From Halococcus thailandensis JCM 13552 (GTDB lineage Archaea; Halobacteriota; Halobacteria; Halobacteriales; Halococcaceae), in NCBI RefSeq assembly GCF_000336715.1, contig NZ_AOMF01000150.1, forward strand, positions 1 to 51,204: a DNA stretch of 51,204 nt, written 5' to 3'. Each line of letters starts with the position of its first letter. Position 1 is the first letter of the stretch. The position numbers and the translations under genes are program-made. Below the pieces are notes generated by a model. That model saw nothing but the letters and a program-made list of their open reading frames with translations. It was not told the origin of the DNA and made no database searches. Positions 26,032 to 34,047 of the stretch are shown here, piece after piece.

Positions 26032-26844
26032 ATGCCGGTTGCCGACCTCCACGTCCACACGACGAACTCGGACGGCCGGATGGCGCTCGCCGACGTCCCC
26101 GATGCGGCCCGGACGGCCGACGTCGGCGTGGTCGCCATCACCGACCACGAACGCCTCCATCCGGATCTGGAAACGCCGATCGACGATCTCGACGGCACGA
26201 CGGCGATCCACGGCATCGAACTCCGTGTCGAGACCGAAAGCGGCCAGGTCGACCTGCTGGGCTACGGTGTGACGCCGACCACGGAGCTCCGAAGAGAGCT
26301 CGATCGGCTCCAGGACGACCGCATCGAGCGCGGGCGAGCGATCATCGACTGCGTCGAGGAGCGCCTCGACTGCGATCTCGCGCTCGAACCGACCGAAGGG
26401 ATCGGTCGCCCACACATCGCCCGTGCCATCGCCCGCAGCGACGCCGACTACGACTACGAGGGCGCGTTCGCGGAGGTCATCGGCAACGACTGTCCCTGTT
26501 TCGTCGCGCGCGATCTCCCGACGTTCGAGCGCGGCGCGGCGCTGCTCGCCGACGCCTGTGGCGTGGTCTCGCTCGCACACCCGCTTCGCTACGGCGATCC
26601 GGCGGCCGCACTCGCGCTCGCGGCGTCCGATCACGTCGACGCCATCGAACGCTACTACGACTACGACCGACCGGTCGACGTCGCGCCCGTCACGCGCGCG
26701 ATCGAACGGCACGGACTGCTCGAAACTGGCGGTAGCGACGCCCACGACAACGTTCTGGGTCGAGCCGGCCTCGATGGGGACGAGTACGACGCGTTCCGCG
26801 AACGGCTGGCCGCGTCGCTCCCCGAAGGTGTGCCGCGACCGTGA
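26032..26844 (+). CDS. PHP-domain metal-dependent phosphoesterase
   Basis: 270 residues from MPVADLHVHTTNSDG. PHP motifs in order: DLHVHTTNSDG (metal-binding His pair and Asp), AITDHE, GIELRVET, GVVSLAHPLRYGD and GGSDAHD. These residues build a three-metal site that hydrolyses phosphate esters; relatives include histidinol phosphatase, RNase AM/nucleotide phosphoesterases and polymerase PHP domains. The exact substrate is not evident. The long upstream open frame has no similarity, so the ATG at 26032 is used. Confidence 0.88.
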   Translation: MPVADLHVHTTNSDGRMALADVPDAARTADVGVVAITDHERLHPDLETPIDDLDGTTAIHGIELRVETESGQVDLLGYGVTPTTELRRELDRLQDDRIERGRAIIDCVEERLDCDLALEPTEGIGRPHIARAIARSDADYDYEGAFAEVIGNDCPCFVARDLPTFERGAALLADACGVVSLAHPLRYGDPAAALALAASDHVDAIERYYDYDRPVDVAPVTRAIERHGLLETGGSDAHDNVLGRAGLDGDEYDAFRERLAASLPEGVPRP

Positions 26845-26922
26845 GCCGGCTATCGCAAGCAAAGGACGGCGCGCGGGCGGGATAGCGGAGGGTTCAATGC
26901 CCGTCGCTTCCAAACCCGTCTG

Positions 26923-27090
26923 ATGCAGTGTCACTACTGCGACCGCGAGGCAGACGTCGCCGTCGAGAAGGACGCCCTGAAGGTCGGCCTCTGCCGCGAA
27001 CACCTCCGCGAACGCCTGAGCGAACTCGCCGACGACGACGCCCTCGCCGGCCTGCAGGACGAGCTCGACATCGACCGCTCGGACCGTTGA
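26923..27090 (+). CDS. DUF6757-like small zinc-knuckle protein
   Basis: 55 residues: MQCHYCDREADVAVEKD and VGLCREHLRERLSELADDD. A CxxC knuckle (CHYC) with a later CxxxH would bind zinc. The pattern matches a small haloarchaeal family I recall as DUF6757; function unknown. It ends 3 nt before the convergent lipoprotein gene. Confidence 0.75.
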   Translation: MQCHYCDREADVAVEKDALKVGLCREHLRERLSELADDDALAGLQDELDIDRSDR

Positions 27091-27093
27091 TTC

Positions 27094-27720
27094 TCATGCG
27101 CCCGGATTTCGCACCGCAAACAGCATCGCGTGAGCCACGTCGATGTCCTGTGGATCGGTGATACCGTCGTCGAGCCGCCCGCGCGCCCGGAACGCGTAGA
27201 TACCGGGGCCGACGTCGCCGAGGCGGAGCGGGCCGTCGCCGGGCGATTCGTCGGGACTCTCCCCGCCGATCCCGACCGTCCAGGTGTACGACTCGCCCGA
27301 GCGGAGCGCGACCGGGTTGGCTTCGTCGGCGCTCGATCCGTTCGTAGGTGCGACGAGTCGCCAGCCCTCGTCGGTGAGCCGTGTCACGAGACCGCCCGAG
27401 ATCACGTAGAAGGCCGCCCCGGAGCCGACGCGCTCGATCGTGAACTCGATCAGATCGGGCGGCGGATGCGCCTCGCGTTTAGAGGTCGTGTAGTTGATCG
27501 CCTTCGGCCCGTCGTCGTCTTCCCGATAGCAGATCGTGCGTTTCACCGCGTCGAAGTCGAAGTTCTGGAACTTCGGGCAGTCGTACTGGCCGAGCGGTTT
27601 GGTGGGTTCGACGGGTTTCGGCGGCTCCTCCTCGTCGAGACCCAGCGTCGAGCGCACGCCGCCGAGGCAGCCGGTCGTCGTGACCGCCGCGAGCGTGACG
27701 AGTGCGTCCCGACGTCGCAT
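27094..27720 (-). CDS. Putative Tat lipoprotein, unknown function
   Basis: 208 residues. The N-terminus MRRRDALVTLAAVTTTGCLG has a twin-arginine start, a hydrophobic stretch and a TTGC lipobox, so the protein is probably exported folded and lipid-anchored. The mature part contains ICYREDDDGPKAINY, AAFYVISGGLVTRL and SGESYTWTVGI, suggesting a beta-sandwich. A family name is not recognised. It faces a purine-rich intergenic tract upstream. Confidence 0.78.
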   Translation of the reverse strand: MRRRDALVTLAAVTTTGCLGGVRSTLGLDEEEPPKPVEPTKPLGQYDCPKFQNFDFDAVKRTICYREDDDGPKAINYTTSKREAHPPPDLIEFTIERVGSGAAFYVISGGLVTRLTDEGWRLVAPTNGSSADEANPVALRSGESYTWTVGIGGESPDESPGDGPLRLGDVGPGIYAFRARGRLDDGITDPQDIDVAHAMLFAVRNPGA

Positions 27721-27780
27721 ACCTGCCCTCTGGCGACCGGCTGCATAACCCCTCGGCCGGGCATACGCGGGTGCATATAC

Positions 27781-27854
27781 GAGAGGAGAGGGAGAGGGAG
27801 GGAAGGCGGGAGGAGGAGGAAACGAAGGGGTGAATAGAGACGAGAAGAGGAGAG
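27781..27854 (+). repeat. Polypurine (GA-rich) tract
   Basis: Only 5 of these 74 bases are pyrimidines (27807, 27823, 27831, 27835 and 27841). It lies between the divergent lipoprotein and cupin genes. Such tracts can form triplex (H-DNA) structures; role unknown. Confidence 0.75.
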
Positions 27855-27903
27855 TGGCGGATCGGGACAGCGACTATCAGTGCCGGCCACCACGACCTGC
27901 TCG

Positions 27904-28392
27904 ATGCCCATCAACGAATCCGACGTCGACTGGAGCACGATCGGCCCCGACGACACCGGATTCCGTCGGAAACAGCTCGGCGCAGCCGCCGGCGGTGACG
28001 ATATCGGCTGTAGCCTCTACGAACTGCCGGCCGGCGAGCGGGCGTGGCCCTACCACTACCACACGAGAAACGAGGAGGCGCTGTACGTGCTCTCCGGAAC
28101 TGCCACACTGCGCCTCGACGACGAGGAAGAGGAGCTCGCGGCGGGAACGTACGTCGCCCTTCCCACCGGTGCGGAGCACGCCCATCGCGTCGTCAACGAC
28201 GGCGACGAGCCCGTGCGATATCTCGTGATCTCGACGATGGACGAACCGGACGTCGTCGGCTATCCCGACGCGGACGCGCTCGGAATCTACGCCGGCACGC
28301 CACCCGGTGGCGACGAGGACGAGCGCGTGCTCTCGGGGTTCTTCCACGAGGACGACGATATCGACTTCTGGGACGAGATCGCCGACGACTGA
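27904..28392 (+). CDS. Cupin-domain protein
   Basis: 162 residues from MPINESDVDW. Cupin motif 1 is YHYHTRNEEALYVLSGTATL and motif 2 is LPTGAEHAHRVVNDGDEPVR, giving a metal site of His residues and Glu. The tail (GGDEDERVLSGFFHEDDDIDFW) is typical of one group of small soluble cupins annotated as sugar- or auxin-binding, but the ligand is not known. The ATG at 27904 is preferred over an upstream in-frame start because CTATCAG lies near the expected TATA position. Confidence 0.85.
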   Translation: MPINESDVDWSTIGPDDTGFRRKQLGAAAGGDDIGCSLYELPAGERAWPYHYHTRNEEALYVLSGTATLRLDDEEEELAAGTYVALPTGAEHAHRVVNDGDEPVRYLVISTMDEPDVVGYPDADALGIYAGTPPGGDEDERVLSGFFHEDDDIDFWDEIADD

Positions 28393-28447
28393 CCTTGCAC
28401 TCGACGGCAGAAACGATAGCCCGTCACACGTCCTCTCTGTATCCGCG

Positions 28448-28687
28448 ATGATGGATACCAACGACATCGACCCGGGAACGGACGTCTACGACGTCAACGG
28501 CGAGGAAGTCGGCACCGTCGCCGACGTCGAGAACGACACGGCGTACGTCGATCTCGACCCGGGACTGACCGACGAAGTGAAGGCGAGCCTCGGCTTCGGC
28601 GACACCGACGACGACACCTACGCGCTGCGCGACGAGATGGTCGACACCGTCGACGACGACGGCGTCCATCTCCAAGGCACACACTGA
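28448..28687 (+). CDS. PRC-barrel-like small acidic protein
   Basis: 79 residues starting MMDTNDIDPGTDVYDVNGEE. The segment DVYDVNGEEVGTVADVENDTAYVD resembles the PRC-barrel or DUF2171-like fold in which a short beta-barrel binds a partner protein or nucleic acid. Extremely acidic, no Cys, no membrane segment. It lies 55 nt downstream of the cupin gene in the same direction. Function not known. Confidence 0.68.
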   Translation: MMDTNDIDPGTDVYDVNGEEVGTVADVENDTAYVDLDPGLTDEVKASLGFGDTDDDTYALRDEMVDTVDDDGVHLQGTH

Positions 28688-28734
28688 GCCGACGAACCGA
28701 CGGTATTTTTCGCGCGCCCGCATCAAACAGCAGT

Positions 28735-29103
28735 ATGTCCGAACAGCCGCGACTCGTCTACGACGACGACTGTGGGTTCTGTACGTGGTGTGCCGACTGG
28801 GCCGTCAGAAACGGCGACTTCGAACCAGTCGGGTTTGCCGAACTCACGCCCGACGAGCAGCACCGCCTGCCCGACGAGTACGAGGACTGCGTCCACCTCA
28901 TCGCCGACGAGACGGTCTACTCCTGTGGGAAAGCCACCGAGGAAGTCCTGCTGCGCATGGGCAAACTCCCGACCGAACCGTTCACGTTCCTGAACGGGTT
29001 CGCCGACTACGAGCGGCTCCGCGAGGACGCCTACCGGTTCGTCGCCGACCACCGCGATCAGTTGGGGAAGGTCGTGAGCGCCGACGCGCCGATACGGCGC
29101 TAA
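28735..29103 (+). CDS. DCC1-like thiol-disulfide oxidoreductase family protein
   Basis: 122 residues. The N-terminal VYDDDCGFCTWCADW is the DxDCxxC thioredoxin-like signature of the DUF393/DCC family, followed by FAELTPDEQHRLPDEY and DETVYSCGKATEEVLLRMG. A soluble redox-active protein acting on disulfides is expected; partners are unknown. TATTTTT lies about 27 nt upstream of the ATG. Confidence 0.9.
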   Translation: MSEQPRLVYDDDCGFCTWCADWAVRNGDFEPVGFAELTPDEQHRLPDEYEDCVHLIADETVYSCGKATEEVLLRMGKLPTEPFTFLNGFADYERLREDAYRFVADHRDQLGKVVSADAPIRR

Positions 29104-29133
29104 CCGGGCTAGGTCGGAACGAACGATTTTCCG

Positions 29134-30090
29134 TCAGAGCGAGCGCTCGGGATCGCCGTGGTGGAGCATGTCGCTCGCGATGCGCTCGAACAGATCGGCG
29201 TCGATCTCTCGGACGACCCGGGTTCGGGGCTCGCCGTCCGTGATACCATTGACGTCGACGAGGCTGTAGCCGCGCGTCATCCCCTCGCGCTCGTCGACGT
29301 CCACGTACAGCGTCTCGGCGTCGGTGACGAGTTCGGGGTGGAGCATGCAGGCGGCGGTGAGCAGGTCGGGCTGGGTCGCGCTCGGTTCGCCGGTTCGCTC
29401 GCGATTCATCTCGCGGGCCCGTTTCGAGATCTCGGCGAAGAAGTCGGCGTACGGCGTATCGCCGTCGTCGAGACGCGCGAGGGTGTCGGCGTCGAAGGTT
29501 CCGTCGCGAACGCAGAGCCCCCAGTCGACGAGCGTGACGTCACACTCGCGCAGGACGACCTTCGCCGCGTCGGGATCGACCCAGAAGTTGAACTCGGCGG
29601 CGGGCGTGTCGTTGCCGAACGTGCCGACCGCCCCACCCATCACCCAGATCTCGTCGGCGAGCTCGTCGAGGTCGGGTTCACGCTGGAGCGCGAGCGCGAC
29701 GTTGGTGAGCGGGCCGATACAGACGAGCGTCACCTCGCCCGGCGACTCGCGCAGGGTCTCGACGATCGTATCGACGGCATGGCCGTCGGCCGACGGAATA
29801 TCGGTGTCGGCGACGAGATCACCGCCGAGACCGGCCTCGCCGTGGACGTGGGTCGCGTGTTCGATCCCCTTGACGAGCGGTGTGCGCGCACCCTCGTAGA
29901 CCGGGACGTCGTCGGCAGCGTCCGCGAGTTCTAGAGTGTGTTTGGCGTTCTCGACTTCGTGCTCGAACGGGACGTTGCCCGCGACGATCGTCAGCGCTTC
30001 GAGGTCGATCGAGTCGGCCAGCGCCGCGAGCAGGACGGCCTGCGTGTCGTCGCCGGCGGTGTCGGTGTCGAGCAAGACACGGCGGGTCAT
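29134..30090 (-). CDS. Nucleoside hydrolase (IUNH family)
   Basis: 318 residues from MTRRVLLDTDTAGDD. It hydrolyses the N-glycosidic bond of nucleosides to base and ribose. The calcium-binding signature is DTDTAGDDTQA; further motifs are ALTIVAGN, CIGPLTNVALAL, VMGGAVGTFGN and AEFNFWVDPDAAKVVL. It lacks a signal peptide, so salvage is cytosolic. TTAA about 27 nt upstream of the ATG at 30090 is the promoter. Base specificity cannot be read from the sequence. Confidence 0.93.
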   Translation of the reverse strand: MTRRVLLDTDTAGDDTQAVLLAALADSIDLEALTIVAGNVPFEHEVENAKHTLELADAADDVPVYEGARTPLVKGIEHATHVHGEAGLGGDLVADTDIPSADGHAVDTIVETLRESPGEVTLVCIGPLTNVALALQREPDLDELADEIWVMGGAVGTFGNDTPAAEFNFWVDPDAAKVVLRECDVTLVDWGLCVRDGTFDADTLARLDDGDTPYADFFAEISKRAREMNRERTGEPSATQPDLLTAACMLHPELVTDAETLYVDVDEREGMTRGYSLVDVNGITDGEPRTRVVREIDADLFERIASDMLHHGDPERSL

Positions 30091-30127
30091 GGATCGCAAA
30101 TGAATGGGGGCCCCTTAACGGTTGACC

Positions 30128-31303
30128 CTACTCGAACGCCGAAAACCCGGTGAGATCCTGGCCGAGGATCAACGAGTGGATGTCGTGGGTGCCCTCGTAG
30201 GTGTAGACGGTCTCCATGTTGGCGAGATGGCGCATCGGGGAGTAGTCGGTGGTGATCCCGTTGCCGCCGAGCATCTCGCGGGCCACGCGGGCCTGGTCGC
30301 GCGCCATGCTGACGTTGTTGTACTTCGCCATCGAGACCTGCTGGGGCCTGAGGTCGCCGCGCTCCTTGAGATCGGCCAGCCGATGGGAGAGCAGCTGTGC
30401 GGTCGTGATTGCGGTGGCCATCTCGGCGAGTTTGCCCTGCTGGAGCTGGAAGCTCGCGATCGGCGTGTCGAACTGCTCGCGGTCGGTCGCGTAGTCGCGG
30501 GCCGTCTCGAAACAGTCGCGCGCCGCACCGGCCGCACCCCAGGTGATACCGTATCTGGCCTGCGTGAGACACGAGAGGGGGCCTTTCATCCCTTCGACAC
30601 CCGGCAGCACCGCCGATTCGGGCACCCGGACGTTCGACAGCCCGATCTCGCCCGTAACCGAAGCACGCATCGAGAGCTTCTCGTCGATCTCGTTCGTGCT
30701 CACGCCCTCCTTGTCCGTCTCGACCAGAAAACCCCGCACGGGCGACCCCTCGGCCGACGTGTCGCGCGCCCAGACGACGGCGACGTCGGCGATCGGCGAG
30801 TTCGTGATCCAGGTCTTCGAGCCCGAGAGAACGTACTCGTCGCCTGCGTGCCCGCTGGCACGCTCGGCGCGGGTTTCCATCCCCGCGGGGTTCGAGCCGT
30901 GTTCGGGTTCGGTCAACCCGAAACAGCCGATCTTCTCGCCGTTCGCGAGATCGGGCAGCCACCGTTCCTTCTGTTCCTCGGAGCCGAAGGCGTGGATGGG
31001 GTACATCACCAATGCGCCCTGGACGCTCGCCATCGAGCGAATGCCCGAGTCGCCCGCTTCGAGCTCCTGCATCAGGAGTCCGTAGGCCGTCTCGGAGACT
31101 CCAGGGAGGCCGTATCCTTCCAGATTCGGCGCGTAGAATCCCAGCTCGCCCATCTCGGTGATGAGCTCCTCGGGGAAGGTGCCGTTCTCGAAGTGCGACC
31201 CGATGTCGGGAGCGACGTTCTCGTCGACGAACTCCCGGGCCGTATCGCGGATCATCCGCTCCTCCTGACCGAGATCGGCTTCCAACCCCACGTAGTCGAG
31301 CAT
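30128..31303 (-). CDS. Acyl-CoA dehydrogenase, glutaryl-CoA dehydrogenase-like
   Basis: 391 residues from MLDYVGLEADLGQEERMIR. FAD-dependent acyl-CoA dehydrogenase with the GCDH-type segment GCFGLTEPEHGSNPAGMETRA, the FAD-contacting SGSKTWITNSPIADV and the C-terminal TYEGTHDIHSLILG, which carries the catalytic Glu and closely resembles glutaryl-CoA dehydrogenase. It may oxidise and decarboxylate glutaryl-CoA or act on a short acyl-CoA. AATTTATC lies about 27 nt before the ATG. No electron-transfer flavoprotein gene is nearby. Confidence 0.87.
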   Translation of the reverse strand: MLDYVGLEADLGQEERMIRDTAREFVDENVAPDIGSHFENGTFPEELITEMGELGFYAPNLEGYGLPGVSETAYGLLMQELEAGDSGIRSMASVQGALVMYPIHAFGSEEQKERWLPDLANGEKIGCFGLTEPEHGSNPAGMETRAERASGHAGDEYVLSGSKTWITNSPIADVAVVWARDTSAEGSPVRGFLVETDKEGVSTNEIDEKLSMRASVTGEIGLSNVRVPESAVLPGVEGMKGPLSCLTQARYGITWGAAGAARDCFETARDYATDREQFDTPIASFQLQQGKLAEMATAITTAQLLSHRLADLKERGDLRPQQVSMAKYNNVSMARDQARVAREMLGGNGITTDYSPMRHLANMETVYTYEGTHDIHSLILGQDLTGFSAFE

Positions 31304-31388
31304 GGAAGACCTACACGGCAGACCCTGATAAATTCCCCCGTATCCGACGCGCAACCGTTTTGCCCGCCTCCGTGTTCCGACGAAACGA

Positions 31389-32000
31389 ATGGCGCTCTAT
31401 CCGACCGAGCAATGGCTGGCGGCGTACAAGGATCGGCTCGACGACAGCGAGGCACTCGACGAGGCGGGGGCCGGCTGGGGCGTCGATTTCAACGGTGACA
31501 TCTACTTCGTCATCACCGACGTTCCCGTCGCGGAGACGACGCTCGGCGATCTCCCCGACGAGGCGATGGCCGGCCTCCCCGACGAGTTGCGCGACCAACT
31601 CGCGGACATCCCGCTCGACACGGCGAACGAACTGATCGACGAGGAAGTCAGGGCGGAACTCCCGGAGAAGAGCCGTGATCTCCTGCGACAGCTCGACGAA
31701 CACATCGTCGACGGCACCGTCTACGCGTTCATCGGGCTGAAGGACGGCGGCTGTGAGGAGGTCGCGGTCGTCGAGGATCCCGCCGAGCGCGACGTCGGAT
31801 TCAGGCTGCGCGGCACACACGAAACCTGGTCGGCGCTCGTCGATGGCGATCGCGAGCCGATCCCGTCGGCGATGAGCGGTGATCTGGAGGTCGAAGGTGA
31901 CATGGGGAAAATCCTCCAGTACTCCGACGCGACCGCGCTGCTCGGCGAGATCGCGGCGGAGGTCGAGACGACCCACCTGTTCGGGCGCGCCGATCAGTAA
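31389..32000 (+). CDS. SCP2-like sterol-carrier-type protein
   Basis: 203 residues starting MALYPTEQWLAAYKDRLDD. The fold appears as in SCP2 proteins: an N-terminal GWGVDFNGDIYFVITD strand pair, a DPAERDVGFRLRGTHETWSAL segment, and SGDLEVEGDMGKILQYSDATALL with the hydrophobic tunnel helix. It may bind a hydrophobic ligand such as an acyl-CoA or isoprenoid, and its position beside an acyl-CoA dehydrogenase fits that. Annotation rests on pattern only. Confidence 0.7.
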   Translation: MALYPTEQWLAAYKDRLDDSEALDEAGAGWGVDFNGDIYFVITDVPVAETTLGDLPDEAMAGLPDELRDQLADIPLDTANELIDEEVRAELPEKSRDLLRQLDEHIVDGTVYAFIGLKDGGCEEVAVVEDPAERDVGFRLRGTHETWSALVDGDREPIPSAMSGDLEVEGDMGKILQYSDATALLGEIAAEVETTHLFGRADQ

Positions 32001-32007
32001 CGATCCG

Positions 32008-32685
32008 TTACGCGACGCGACTCTCGGGTCGGTCGACCCCGCGAACGTAGTCGGTGAAGTTCTCGAACAGCGACTTCGCCTCGCAGGCCGCCGCGTAGTT
32101 CTCTTCGGTGATCCCGTCGAGGACGCGCTCGATGCGCTCGTCAGGGAGTTCCTTGCCCCGCGTGACGGTCCGTGCGGTTGCCATGTCGTACTCGGGGTGG
32201 AACTGCACGCCGAAGGCGTTCCCGGCGCGGAAGCCGTGGATGCCGTAGTCGTTCTCGGCGGTTCGCTCGGCACCGGGCGGGAGCTCAGTCACGACATCGG
32301 AGTGAGTCGTGAAGGCCATCACCGTGTCGTCGAACAGCAGTCCGTCGCCCTCGACCTCGCGATAGCCGATCTCGTACTCGCCCATGTCCTCGACCGTTCC
32401 GCCGAGCGCCTCGGCGAGCACCTGGTGGCCGAAACAGACGCCGAGAAGGGGGAGTTCGCGGTCGGTGGCCTCGTCGACCCACTCGACCAGCGCGTCGATC
32501 CAGGGCTCGTCCCAGTAGACCGACGCGCGCGAACCGGTGACGACCGCGGCGTCGAAGGCGAACGTTTCGGGGAGCTCCTCGCGGACGGCGAACTCGACGA
32601 GATCGGCGTCGAGTTCGCGGCGGAAGTTTCGGACCGTGGAGGGCTCCTGTGAGGCGTTGAGAAGCGCGATCCGGGGCCGCTGCAT
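32008..32685 (-). CDS. Class I glutamine amidotransferase-like protein
   Basis: 225 residues. The triad is present: Cys84 in LLGVCFGHQ and His163/Glu165 in VQFHPEYD. A TGSRASVYWDEPW segment typical of GMP-synthase-subunit-A-like and related stand-alone amidotransferases is seen near residue 50. No synthetase domain is fused, so the acceptor is unknown; the name GMP synthase is avoided. It lies convergent with the SCP2-like gene (7-nt gap). Confidence 0.87.
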   Translation of the reverse strand: MQRPRIALLNASQEPSTVRNFRRELDADLVEFAVREELPETFAFDAAVVTGSRASVYWDEPWIDALVEWVDEATDRELPLLGVCFGHQVLAEALGGTVEDMGEYEIGYREVEGDGLLFDDTVMAFTTHSDVVTELPPGAERTAENDYGIHGFRAGNAFGVQFHPEYDMATARTVTRGKELPDERIERVLDGITEENYAAACEAKSLFENFTDYVRGVDRPESRVA

Positions 32686-32786
32686 TCTATAAAAACCATG
32701 GAACTCTCGACTATTGTACGTTGTGATTCGATGGCTTCGGCCGCTGCAACGGACCGAGAACAGGCGACGCGGACGAGTCGCGATCG

Positions 32787-33944
32787 TTACAGGAGATCCC
32801 GGAACTCACCGTGAACCGTTCCGGTCGCGATGGCCCCCGAGACACCCCTCGCGTCCGAGAAGGGGCGCTGGCGTGCGCTCACCCCATCCAGGAGCGTCCG
32901 CACGTCCTCCTCGAGTCGGTCGGCGTATTCGAGCCGGAGCCGCCTCGCGTCGGCCTCCGAGATGCGCGCGTGACTGCCGATCTCCGCCGCGATCGGGCGG
33001 TAGTTCCGCGGATCGATCGACAGCCGTTCGAGATACGACCACACCGCTCGCGAGGCGAGCCCGTCCGTCATCGCCGCCGTCGTGAGCCGCGTGAGATCCT
33101 CGAACGGCGGCACGCGGATGCGGTGTGAACCGACCCCCGGCTCGCCAATCTCGACCGGCTTCGTCCCAGTCTGGGCCACGAGCCGCGCGACGTCGTCGGT
33201 CAGCGTGGCGATCTGCGAAGGCAGTGCCGTGTCGGGCGTCCGCCACTCGACGGTCGGGAAATCCCGTCGCACACGGATCGGCGACGCGATGACGTCGTCG
33301 GATCGGAAGTGGGTCGCGAACTCACTGGCCGTGACGCCCCGATCGAGCGCGATCGCACGGAACGACTCGTAGGCGGCGTCGAGATGCTCGTCCCACGCGC
33401 CAGCGTCGCTCGTGTACTCCCAGAGGTCGCGAAACCGGACGAACTCCGGGCCACACAGCGTCCGATAGGCGTGCGGGCGCGAGGCTGACAGACCGCCCTC
33501 ACCGACGTAGTACGGCGACGAGCTCACGAGTGCGAGCGCGGGATCGAGCGCCGTAAGGAGGTTCACCTGGCGCATGACGTTGCCGGCATCGAAGTGGATA
33601 TGCGTTCCAGCACACTGTGTCGCGGGCGTCAGTCCGTCGCCGTAGATCCGTTCGAGGAGTCGCCCGCGATCGCTCACGATCGGCGAGATACCCTCGGCGA
33701 GCGGCGTTCCGAGCGGGACGAGGCGTAACCCCTCTGTGTCGGCCGCGGCGAGCACCGTCCGGAGCGTCGACTGCAGCGTCTCGCGGAGTTCGCGCTCGCT
33801 CGCGACCGGCGGCGTCTTGACCTCGATCATCGCGGCGACGAACTCGGGTTCGACGCACTCGTGTGCCGTGACCAGTTCGCGCCCGTCGCGGAGCGCGCCC
33901 GTTTCGTCGACTACCCAGTATTCGCATTCTACGCCGACTTTCAT
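32787..33944 (-). CDS. Glutamate-cysteine ligase family protein (GCS2)
   Basis: 385 residues. The N-terminus MKVGVECEYWVVDETGAL is the GCS2 start, followed by EPEFVAAMIEVKTPPV, TQCAGTHIHFDAGNV, and RVRRDFPTVEWRTPDTALPS, which form the ATP- and substrate-binding site. In haloarchaea a related enzyme makes gamma-glutamylcysteine, the main low-molecular-weight thiol; this shorter-motif paralogue may act on another amine. A TATA at 34003-34010 implies a 5' leader of about 35 nt, with GGTGA 9 nt before the ATG as a possible Shine-Dalgarno. Confidence 0.82.
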   Translation of the reverse strand: MKVGVECEYWVVDETGALRDGRELVTAHECVEPEFVAAMIEVKTPPVASERELRETLQSTLRTVLAAADTEGLRLVPLGTPLAEGISPIVSDRGRLLERIYGDGLTPATQCAGTHIHFDAGNVMRQVNLLTALDPALALVSSSPYYVGEGGLSASRPHAYRTLCGPEFVRFRDLWEYTSDAGAWDEHLDAAYESFRAIALDRGVTASEFATHFRSDDVIASPIRVRRDFPTVEWRTPDTALPSQIATLTDDVARLVAQTGTKPVEIGEPGVGSHRIRVPPFEDLTRLTTAAMTDGLASRAVWSYLERLSIDPRNYRPIAAEIGSHARISEADARRLRLEYADRLEEDVRTLLDGVSARQRPFSDARGVSGAIATGTVHGEFRDLL

Positions 33945-34002
33945 GATAACTCACCCCCACCCCCGCACGGCAGGGCAGTACACTCCTCAACGATACGGAC
34001 GC

Positions 34003-34010
34003 GTTTATAG
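34003..34010 (-). promoter_or_regulatory. TATA box of the glutamate-cysteine ligase-like gene, with leader
   Basis: CTATAAAC on the minus strand, about 60 nt before the ATG at 33944. With start near 33979, the leader is ~35 nt and contains a GGTGA Shine-Dalgarno-like motif, unlike the mostly leaderless genes here. Confidence 0.45.
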
Positions 34011-34023
34011 TTGTCTATATTAT

Positions 34024-34047
34024 GAAAATTTTCTTATATGGTTGGAG
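34024..34047 (-). terminator. AT-rich palindrome downstream of phaC
   Basis: GAAAATTTTC (34024-34033) is a 10-bp perfect palindrome in an AT-rich stretch just after the phaC stop (34048), in contrast with the GC-rich surroundings. Likely terminates the phaRPEC transcript. Confidence 0.5.

Noticed and set aside
32734-32814. 27-codon plus-strand frame upstream of the glutamate-cysteine ligase stop
   Set aside because: Arg/Ser-rich, no conservation-like pattern, overlaps a real gene end; TATAAAAA upstream is too far from it.
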